Origin: Tubiluchus corallicola
Taxonomy: Eukaryota; Priapulida; Priapulimorpha; Priapulimorphida; Tubiluchidae
Assembly: GCA_030141605.1 (NCBI GenBank)
Contig: JAQGDQ010000333.1
Coordinates: forward strand, 126,001-186,000
DNA: 60,000 nucleotides
Direction of reading: 5' to 3'
Shown: piece by piece, positions 54,101 through 60,000 of the stretch
Layout of the letters: every line of letters begins with the position of its first letter
Numbering within the stretch: position 1 is the first letter of the stretch
Program-made: the position numbers and the translations under genes
Notes under the pieces: model-generated
Databases searched by the model: none
What the model saw: only the letters and a program-made list of their open reading frames with translations
Told to the model about the DNA's origin: nothing

Positions 54101-54431
54101 TGCTGGGGAAACCATTTTCTACGCTAGCTTTGCGAAAATTATTAACATTTTTGAATGAGTATGTGTCATCTTCACCAATCTGGTTAACAATGTGACTATT
54201 AGCATTTTTCAAATCATGAATCACACTGCTGCTGCGCCTTTTACTTAGCTGTTTTATTTTATGCGGTTCTTCAGTATCCGATGATGAATCTTCAGAATCT
54301 GCAAAACCCTCATCTCCTAGCGGAACCAACACGAGATCAACATCATCATCATCATCATCATCATCATCTACATCACTGTCATCCTCATCATCCCCAATGT
54401 TGAAGTCATCAAAATCGTCGTCAAATAACAT
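33603..54431 (-). CDS. EEF2K: Eukaryotic elongation factor 2 kinase (13 coding exons)
   Basis: All 13 exons join with consistent phase to 809 residues (human about 725). Exons: 54431-53898, 52766-52620, 51036-50999, 50603-50432, 49104-48958, 46906-46767, 46543-46420, 44561-44178, 42425-42300, 40298-40107, 37867-37743, 37386-37205, 33721-33603. The enzyme is a cytoplasmic Ca2+/calmodulin-dependent alpha-kinase that phosphorylates eEF2 and slows elongation. Order: acidic Ser-rich N-terminus with an Asp run (1-172); calmodulin-binding segment RLRWVQ-AINKAMHLKDPW (173-190); alpha-kinase domain (about 191-420) with Lys261 in NYVAKCYIE, Asp364 in VVDVQG, Asp374 in WTDPQ and zinc ligands His350, His402, Cys404, Cys408; regulatory loop (435-562); Sel1-like helical C-terminus (about 590-809) ending AMKGRLANKYY. 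The N-terminus is longer than in human. Confidence 0.96.
33722..37204. other. EEF2K intron 12 (3.5 kb)
   Basis: Holds the pogo-like MITE at 35715-36671 and otherwise unassigned AT-rich sequence. Confidence 0.7.
35715..36671. mobile_element. pogo/Tigger-like MITE in an EEF2K intron
   Basis: CAGTAGGCGCCGCTTAATAG at the left, AAGTAGGCGCCGCTTAATAG read inward from the right; TA on both flanks (35713-35714, 36672-36673). 957 bp, no transposase. Its right-hand half in reverse complement matches the left half of the element in the PSMD14 intron (CACAAACTCCTGG-type and TCGGTAAT-type stretches). Confidence 0.88.
37205..37386 (-). CDS. EEF2K: EEF2K exon 12
   Basis: TKDWKEAAYWYDRALHT to PPYMLMAAQAELWMQGGHSL, ending FA-G split with the last exon. 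Confidence 0.93.
37743..37867 (-). CDS. EEF2K: EEF2K exon 11, Sel1-like repeats
   Basis: IHYMLQAADAGDRSAMIYMA and then KAYGSGDGLGTK; ends CG|GTAAAG with the split Arg codon completed by exon 12. Confidence 0.93.
38227..38307. repeat. Hairpin with (TA)n loop
   Basis: The arm at 38227-38247 (AGATAAGTAACCGTGTAACC) pairs with 38287-38307 with one mismatch. The loop is GTATATTGTCA plus an (AT)n run at 38259-38286. It would extrude as a cruciform. It lies in EEF2K intron 10. Confidence 0.85.
38555..39128 (+). repeat. Diverged dispersed repeat, copy 1
   Basis: Resembles 39375-39899 in the same orientation: TTTATTGTTTTGCT, GTGAAATTTCAAC, GTAGTCTA and TTTCTGCAC(C/T)AC occur in order at similar spacing. 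Confidence 0.55.
39129..39180. repeat. (AT)26 microsatellite
   Basis: Uninterrupted AT dinucleotides directly after copy 1 of the dispersed repeat. Confidence 0.97.
39375..39899 (+). repeat. Diverged dispersed repeat, copy 2
   Basis: Partner of 38555-39128. No coding is evident. Both copies lie in EEF2K intron 10. Their shared end (TTCTGCAC-ACACGATA) may be an element terminus. Confidence 0.55.
40107..40298 (-). CDS. EEF2K: EEF2K exon 10, Sel1-like repeats
   Basis: 64 codons: VHLDMAKYHELGRFKVDD, FHLQQAVNCGVLEAIKIMAR. Phase 0 at both ends. Confidence 0.92.
40432..42071. mobile_element. Non-autonomous piggyBac-like element in EEF2K intron 9
   Basis: TTAA target duplications lie at 40428-40431 and 42072-42075. 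The terminal inverted repeats of about 30 bp begin AGGGGGAATATCATGAAAAT on the left and AGGGGGAATATCACCAAAAT read inward from the right. 1640 bp with no recognisable transposase; short frames inside have no domain. Confidence 0.85.
42300..42425 (-). CDS. EEF2K: EEF2K exon 9
   Basis: 42 codons ending ASKSYGSILGM, matching the KKIGKSILGK region of the family before the C-terminal helical repeats. Confidence 0.88.
42426..44177. other. EEF2K intron 8, no recognisable feature
   Basis: AT-rich with no assigned repeat or coding. Confidence 0.5.
44178..44561 (-). CDS. EEF2K: EEF2K exon 8, regulatory loop
   Basis: 128 codons, low-complexity, acidic and Ser/Thr-rich (EEDEEDMEEEEPIEPETPTS, RFRTFSGESTDSG). 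It occupies the place of the autophosphorylated regulatory loop. RFRTFSGES resembles the human RVRTLSG autophosphorylation context, by eye only. Confidence 0.88.
44562..46419. other. EEF2K intron 7, no recognisable feature
   Basis: AT-rich; short frames without domain residues. Confidence 0.5.
46420..46543 (-). CDS. EEF2K: EEF2K exon 7, zinc-binding end of the kinase domain
   Basis: GMALFFHSHVCNTIC supplies His/Cys/Cys ligands at the same spacing as human; then KLTPFDLAPTE. Donor AAG|GTGAGT. Confidence 0.95.
46767..46906 (-). CDS. EEF2K: EEF2K exon 6, catalytic Asp residues
   Basis: AFSHFTFERSGHELIVVDVQ, then GVGDLWTDPQIHT and GDGNLGT. Holds a zinc-ligand His and both key Asp residues. Confidence 0.95.
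46907..48957. other. EEF2K intron 5, with a short (CT)n run
   Basis: About 48176-48196 is a CT microsatellite. Nothing else is recognised. Confidence 0.5.
48958..49104 (-). CDS. EEF2K: EEF2K exon 5
   Basis: 49 codons: VDIMQMCIIEFIDRE, then HLEHFIEGNYIKYNSNSGFV, the best conserved stretch of the kinase domain. Confidence 0.95.
49996..50367. mobile_element. Small TIR element in EEF2K intron 4
   Basis: The left end ATACACTCATAACTCAGTTT and, read inward from the right, ATACACTCATATCTCGGTGT are inverted repeats. The flanks ATGACA and GAATGATA are similar but not a clean duplication. 372 bp, more G+C-rich than its surroundings, no coding. Confidence 0.6.
50432..50603 (-). CDS. EEF2K: EEF2K exon 4, with catalytic Lys and a GC donor
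   Basis: 57 full codons from KKLSNF through NYVAKCYIEEVDREVYFEDV to NPPKK. The donor is AAG|GCAAGT, a GC-AG intron with otherwise perfect consensus. Confidence 0.93.
50999..51036 (-). CDS. EEF2K: EEF2K exon 3, 38-nt micro-exon
   Basis: Between TTTTGCAG and CT|GTAAGT. Encodes AFNRGAMRECFR plus two bases of a Leu codon, the family glycine-loop segment (GRGAMRECFR in human). Confidence 0.93.
51083..51370. repeat. Triplet-rich low-complexity region beside EEF2K exon 3
   Basis: Interrupted GTT/GCT/CAT/GAT triplets; long frames on both strands here are composition artefacts. Confidence 0.8.
51980..52143. mobile_element. 164-bp pogo/Tigger-like MITE in EEF2K intron 2
   Basis: The left end CAGTCAAGCCTTTTTATAAC and, inward from the right, CAGTCAAACCTTGTTATAAC are inverted repeats, flanked by TA on both sides (51978-51979 and 52144-52145). 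It has no coding capacity. Confidence 0.88.
52620..52766 (-). CDS. EEF2K: EEF2K exon 2
   Basis: 49 codons, phase 0 at both ends. AINKAMHLKDPWGDF completes the calmodulin-binding region; TETVRRHRYSPLKKKWTQDE leads into the kinase fold. Confidence 0.93.
52767..53897. other. EEF2K intron 1, no recognisable feature
   Basis: AT-rich, nothing assigned. Confidence 0.5.
53898..54431 (-). CDS. EEF2K: EEF2K exon 1: start and acidic/Ser-rich N-terminus
   Basis: The ATG at 54431 (MLFDDDFDDFNIGDD) is the first in frame after an upstream TGA four codons away. It encodes a long Asp run, a Ser/Arg-rich stretch with candidate basophilic phosphosites (KRRSSS, GRRQS, VRRPS), and the start of the calmodulin-binding segment. 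Donor CAG|GTATGT. Confidence 0.88.
54341..54368. repeat. (CAT)n microsatellite coding the Asp run of EEF2K
   Basis: Nine uninterrupted CAT triplets plus flanking imperfect ones; on the minus strand they are GAT codons for Asp. Confidence 0.9.
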
Positions 54432-55249
54432 GCTGACCAATCATGACCTAACATTCCAACTATTTCAGTCTAGGAAAGTACCAGACCTTGAATAGCAGAA
54501 AAGAATAGCAAATTAAAACAAACTCTGCAACCTTGCAGCTCGTTTTTCTACATTTCACATTAGATATGGTAATTAAAAGAAGAAAAGAGAAGTTTATTAT
54601 GAGTTTTCAAAAACTTACATTAATTACAAAATTCTATTACTTCAAATTGATATCATTTAACATTTTCAGGTTTTACCTACATGTACTGAATATTTGACAG
54701 GGGCATTCAAATCGAATGGAATGAAACAAAATTCGAGTATTCATTGAAAACCGGAATTTGCTTGCAGCCACTAAAAACTATGCAATGTTATCTGACAATG
54801 TTGAAAATTTGTTTGCAACTCACTTCCATGATGTTACTGAAACAATGACATGCCTGTGATAGTTCCACAAATGGATTTAAAATGAAAACGAACGGGAATT
54901 TCTCACAACATAGATGCAAAATTCTTATTACACCAGTATTCATGGATAAAAAAGCCAGCTGCTTATTTGGAAACTGTATAATGGTATGAAACAGTATAAT
55001 GTTGTAGCCTAGTATTATCCGCAATTTATTAAATCTAAACTTCATTTATAAACCCACCTTATGAGCTGTGAAGACAACAAAATTGCGATGCAAAAGCACA
55101 GGATTGCCTCGTGTTTTAACTTATCAAGTGGATTTATTAAGTGAAGTATACAGTATTTTTTAAACTGCAATTTGGTTTTTTCTGAGACCCGCACTAAAAG
55201 TTAGCCCAAAACATTTACAATAAATGCAATTAATGTTGATATGCCCAGC
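54432..55249. other. EEF2K 5' flank
   Basis: Should contain the leader and possibly the promoter. I see no clear TATA box or leader exon. A CRE-like CTGACGTCAC near 57309 is too far away to assign. Confidence 0.35.
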
Positions 55250-56202
55250 ACCATTACAGAACTGTCAACCTATACGGTTTGGCCGTATTGCTGTACGGGA
55301 AAAATGCATTTTTTGCCCAATACGGCTTACAAGAAAATCCATACGGCGAAAAGAAAAATATACGGCAAAATCAAAATATTGCTCAGCGAAAATAATAGCA
55401 TCGAATATTCCCTTTTCGATCGGTACTTTCATGCAGACGATCTTACTTCCGTTCAAACGTTGTCATTGCGCACACTCAGCTAATAATTTTTAACATCCGG
55501 TTAACCACTTCCGCTATTTCATTCGTGAAAAAAAACATGGCAAGCGAACGTGTTCCTCCGGCGAAAAAGCAAAAAACTGGAACTGGATGTCATTTAAAAG
55601 AATGGGAGAGCCCAAAGTTTTGTGGTGGAGCATACGCTGGATGGGTGAATGCCTCATCAGAAGGCTCCGACTACTCGTTTTGTGTTCCATGTAGGGAAAA
55701 TGTGAAAGTGCGAGCGTCCGGGTTTTACGACCTGAAGAGCCATTTCTCAACACGTGGACACAAGGAAAGTGTGGCGAAAACTAAAACTTTTCGGTCGATG
55801 GATGATCATTTCAAACCAGCGAAGGAACCTGTTGTTAACTCTAATGCCACAGCTGCAGAAATTTTATTTTGTCAGTTTGTGGCTCTTGTTTTTATGTGTT
55901 TTGTCTTTTTTTTAATATATATGTATATATAAAGTTAAGTGTTTGTTACAAAATTCCATCTGATATGCATACATAAATAATATCACACCATAACCAAATA
56001 GTTTTTTTTCATGAAAACAAGACAATAAAATCATGTTCCAATGATTTTTTGTTGTTGTGTGGACTGATATGCGATCTCGTGACTGGTCTGTTTCTGTTAG
56101 CTCCCAGCAAATTAACATATTTTCAGATTCGGTAAGGTCCCGTGCTGTCTTATAAGGTTTAGCAAGACCCTATATAAGGGCAACGCTAATAACAGGTTGA
56201 CA
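55250..56202 (+). mobile_element. Possible DNA-transposon remnant carrying a zinc-finger exon
   Basis: CTGTCAACCT near 55260-55269 is repeated inverted as AGGTTGACAG near 56193-56202. The left end also contains TACGG/CCGTA short palindromic repeats (55270-55380). Between them lies the zinc-finger reading frame. The target duplication is unclear (CCATTACAG versus CCATTATAG nearby). Confidence 0.4.
55537..55932 (+). pseudogene. BED/TTF-like zinc-finger protein, truncated (transposase- or ZBED-type N-terminus)
   Basis: The ATG at 55537 (MASERVPPAKKQKTG) opens a 131-codon frame. FCVPCRENVKVRASGFYDLK followed by SHFSTRGHKESV gives C-x2-C and H-x5-H-type spacing as in BED/TTF fingers. ATAAEILFCQFVA resembles the linker (AEVLFAYFVAEHN) of hAT-like or ZBED proteins. 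After FVA the frame runs into hydrophobic low-complexity residues and stops, so the catalytic part is missing, through an internal deletion or an unrecognised intron. Its base composition is clearly richer in G+C than its surroundings. Confidence 0.55.
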
Positions 56203-57714
56203 GGTATGCCATTATAGATCAGTGTAGTGAAAAAACTCATTAAAATCCAGTAGAAAGAATCAATCAGGTCAAAAAGTTATTCATTTATCAATTACAAAGT
56301 GAATCTCAGTTAGTTTTCTTTTAAATGAATCGATATTAACAGCATTAACCATTTATTCCACAAATCGATTTCGGCATTAAAAAAACGAATCCACACAGAC
56401 CTTCCAACTCCTGCATATTTTAAACCTTCTATCAAACTTCAGTTTTTACCCATTCTGCACCTTCACACGCAAATCACCTGGCTTTCTTCGCCTTCAGTAT
56501 CAACCACAATTTCTAATATTACTCTCAATGATAGGGAAGAGATTATGAGTCTCACAATGTACATTATAGTAAGGGTAGTGACAAAAAGACAAGCAGTTTT
56601 GGGCATTACAGAGCTTTTTCACACGTACAAAAAAGCATAATTATATAAAAAGTTCCTATATAGTGAATTGCAATAACAGCATAAGAAAGCTCAGTAACAC
56701 CTAAAAATCATGTTAATTTAATTTATTTTTTGCATTATTTTTTTTTGATAACTAGAGTTCGAAAATCAATAAAAGCAAAAAATTTTGGGACATAATTACC
56801 CCCCTGCAAAGGGTGATCAGCCCAGAGTTTCTACATTTCACTTTCGTTTTTGCTTTAAATGGCTGGCAATTCTGAAAACAGTACGTATCAGTGTTAAACT
56901 ATTTTTTTAAAATTATCACCCCTTGTTCGTAGATTGATGAATTGAAAAGTAACGGAAGAATCGGTGTTAGTGAACCTTCTGTAATTTTAAAAACTTCAAT
57001 TATATTTTTTATGAAAGTTTAATTGAACGACCATCTGTATAGAACTTACCACTATTTTAGGTCACTTTACAGAATACAATAGTATCGATACGAGACAAAT
57101 TGAATGCAATCCATTATTTCAGTCAGAGTATTTACAACCAACCCAGCTGGGCTGTCCCACTAAAATAAGTGATGAAAATCACTGCATCCAGCAATAAACC
57201 ACACAGTAGTCATTACTATAATATCACATAAAAACTCCCAACGACCATGGAACAACTAAAAAAGACCCACAGCTCTCACTGCTCTGGTAGTTTAGCTGTA
57301 AACATCTGACGTCACAGGCTACAAACACGTTCATTTGTCACGAGTTCTGTACCATTTTTGCAGTGGGGTAAAGGCAGCTTTTAGTTAGCAACATAGCTTA
57401 AATTAATTTTCTCAAATTTTATCAAAATAATAAAATTTGTTAATGAGATTTTATTGCACTAATTAACTATCATACAGTAAGAATACGATCACAACAACAA
57501 AAAAGAAACATACGATGTACATGATACCATCACTACAGCTTAATGTATAATTAACAGTTTCGTTTCCCTATAGTAATTAAAAAACTTTTTAGGTTTAAAC
57601 CATGATCAAACAGTTTCAAAGGCAAATAAGTTAGTGTTAGAATAGTCTTTTCTAGCAATCTATTATTACTATTAACAATACTTTCATATTAGAAACACGA
57701 GTATGATATTTAAA
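56203..57714. other. Non-coding, no recognisable feature
   Basis: AT-rich. A CRE-like motif (CTGACGTCAC) lies near 57309. Nothing else is supported. Confidence 0.4.
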
Positions 57715-60000
57715 TATCATTTTTGTCACCTTGACACAAGCACTTGTGCTGGGGTGGGTTTTGTTCATTCTGTGGATTTTAAAAGCAAGTATACTATTAT
57801 AAATTCAAGAATTATTGCTCTCAAAACTCGCATAAACAACAAGCAAATAACAATCATAAATGGCTATGCACCCACGCTAGTGAAAAGTGAAAGGAGTTAA
57901 GAGATGGTTTTTATGATGATTTGGATAACTTTATCAGCACAGTACCTAAAAGTCATTTGCTAATCGTTTGTGGAGATTTCAATGCCAAGAGTGGATCACT
58001 GCATAATTCATTACCAGAGCATATAGGTAAATATGGAAAGGGAATTTCAAATTCAAATGAATTACGATTAGCCGATTAGCTGAAACAGTTGTAGCCAAAA
58101 ATTTGGTAGTCACTAACACAATATTCCAACATAAATATGCTCACGTCACTACCTGGCAAGCAACAGAGAAAAATAAGATGTCATGGAATGCCGAACCCAG
58201 GAAAAATCCTATAAGGAATCAAATAGATTTTGTTATAGTAAGGAAAATGCATATGCTGCAAATAAGAAATTCCAGATCACATGCTGGCTTAAACATAGAT
58301 ACCAGTCACTCTTTGGTTATGACAAGATTTCAGTCAAATGGGTAAAGATGCTACAGAAAAAGCAAAGAACTAAATACTTAGATGTTGCCAAGCTAAAGTA
58401 TAAAGATTATAGAGAAAAATACAATTTCAAGTTAGAACAGAACATTACTAAATCTCCACCTGGTGAGACATCTGAAAACACAAAGTTGCAATTGCAAAGT
58501 TGCAATTTCACAAAAGAAATTCGGCGGCAGAAATACTTGGACATGTGAGATTTAACGACAAAAACGTTAAAGATGATGAGACAGAAGCTTTGTCTGCAAA
58601 TCAGAAAGTTTTGAAAGATAAAATTCACCAATGTAAAAATTTGGGAGAAATTGATGATCACAAGAAGAAACGCAAGGAAATTCTAAAACAAATAAATGAA
58701 AAGGTAAAACAAATAGAAGAAGAAAAGGCGCCTGGTATTGCAGAAGAAAGCAAACAAAAAATGATTCTTCTTGGCATTTTAAAGCAATACGGACTTTGCA
58801 GAACTTTCAGCCAAAGACAAAATTGATTGTAGAAGGAAATACTGGTCTACTTACTGATGCTGAACAGCAAACTGAAGCTATAGCAGAATTTTTTCATGTT
58901 TAATGACAAAAATACAACCGGCGTTAGAAGGATTCACTATCCATTGAAAGTTCCATTTACTAAAGAAGAAATAAAGCATGTGGCAAAATCATTGAAAAAC
59001 AACAAAAGTTAGGCGCTGATGAATTAAATGCTGAGTTAGTCAAGTATGGAACAGATAATTTATATGCAGAAATCTCTGAAATTCTAACCAATATTTGAAA
59101 AACAGGCACATTTCCGCAGAATATACTAAAAGGAATACTTATCCCTTTACCCAAGCTAGATAAGAAACGAGGTCCTACCGAAAACCTTAGACCGTTGATG
59201 TTGCTTACACTCATAAGGAAAATTTTGGCTATCTGTGTGTTGACTAGGAGCTAGGACAGGTTACACACTTACATTCCAACAAGCCAAGCAGCATATTAGC
59301 TAGGACAGAATACTACTGAATTAGTACAAGCCTGTAAATTACTATCCAAAAAAGTCATCTCTTCTGTTGATTACTCAATATATATTCTCATGATCGATAT
59401 GTCAAAGGTCTTTGATTGCGTTTGGACAAAAACTCTACTTTGCTGTCTGGAAGAAATCCTTGAACCTGATGAAATATACATCATAAGTATAATGTTAGAA
59501 AATTTATTAATTCAAGTCAGGTGTGAAGGGAAATTGAATCAGCCGTTTTCTACAAACAAAGGAGTACCTCAGGATGACTGCCTATGCCCTGTACTTTTCA
59601 CATTATATCTTGCCATAGCTCTCACTGAGGACAAAGTTATACCATTGAAACAACTAGAAGATCACAACCACACAATTCTTGATCCTGAATTAATACCGAA
59701 GGAAGTAAGACAAGAACACATTTACAGCTCCCTACAAGGTAAGTCAACTACTATTTCTATGCAGTATGTTGATGATGTGGCATGGATTACAAGAAACAAA
59801 GAAGAAATAGATGAAATAAAAAACTCAATAGAGGCGATACTGAACAGAATGGATCTCATAGTAAACAAAAATAAAACTGAGGAGTTTTTCACATAACACT
59901 CCATGGTGATGAATCATGCAAAAATGCAAGTATCACAGTAGTCTGCTGGCAACAGAAGATGACATATCAAGACGGGAGATAATGGCATTATCAGCTTATT
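57715..60000 (+). mobile_element. LINE copy with endonuclease and reverse transcriptase, 5' truncated, running off the right edge
   Basis: 57750-58345 carries the second half of an EEP endonuclease in shifted frames: GVGFVHSVDF, ITIINGYAPT, IVCGDFNAKSGS and RNQIDFVIV. A Lys-rich linker follows. RT blocks occur from about 59030 to 59896: MIDMSKVFDCVWTKTLL (palm Asp), NKGVPQDDCLCPVLFTLYLA, and MQYVDDVAWITRN with YVDD. After a break near 59896 the SKYLG/ATEDDISRR region begins. It is the same family as the minus-strand copy at 20260-21062. Several stops and shifts, not active as seen. Confidence 0.85.
59390..59896 (+). pseudogene. LINE reverse transcriptase palm domain
   Basis: A 168-codon open segment containing RT motifs from the first catalytic Asp (DMSKVFD) to YVDD. 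The catalytic Asp residues are present, but upstream and downstream frames are broken. Confidence 0.85.

Overview
This is a window of nuclear DNA from an animal, most likely an AT-rich invertebrate. The reasons are spliced genes with GT-AG introns of 0.3 to 4 kb, an animal-type eEF2 kinase, a JADE-family gene, and a mixed load of old retrotransposons (Ty3/gypsy, BEL/Pao, several LINE types) and small non-autonomous DNA transposons. Nothing in the sequence fixes the phylum.

Layout. (1) At the left edge, exons of a JADE-family PHD-finger gene lie on the minus strand (2010-4340). A possible tiny first coding exon sits at 12878-12884. The large upstream intron would then hold a decayed Ty3/gypsy element (5311-8612), a pogo-like MITE (9427-10031) and a hAT-like element with a perfect 8-bp target duplication (10637-11792). 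(2) 13.9-27.2 kb is dominated by transposons: a broken LINE piece with coiled-coil and CCCH-finger coding (13919-15165), a 5'-truncated BEL/Pao pol on the minus strand (15443-17685), a candidate small Ala-rich host gene (18105-18684), an RT-encoding LINE fragment on the minus strand (20260-21062), a PHD-finger LINE ORF1 with two tandem 5' units (23607-25190), and a CR1-like LINE remnant (25830-27170). (3) 28321-30309 is a complete two-exon PSMD14/Rpn11 gene, the proteasome-lid deubiquitinase, with a pogo-like MITE filling most of its single intron. (4) 33603-54431, convergent with PSMD14, is a complete 13-exon eEF2 kinase gene on the minus strand. I could join it exon by exon with all phases consistent, giving an 809-residue model. 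Its introns hold several TIR elements (pogo-like, piggyBac-like with TTAA, others), a cruciform-forming TA repeat and a diverged repeat pair. (5) 55.2-56.2 kb holds a truncated BED/TTF-like zinc-finger exon inside a possible transposon unit. From 57.7 kb to the right edge lies a second copy of the same LINE family as at 20.3-21.1 kb, on the opposite strand.

The host genes are ordinary conserved eukaryotic genes: proteasome deubiquitination, translation-elongation control, and chromatin acetylation through a JADE-type scaffold. They do not form a pathway together. I did not find convincing evidence of a wholly new system. The most unusual items are the LINE remnant combining a coiled coil, CCCH fingers and a start of an endonuclease, the GC-AG intron in the kinase gene, and the dense set of clean TIR/TSD insertions in introns.
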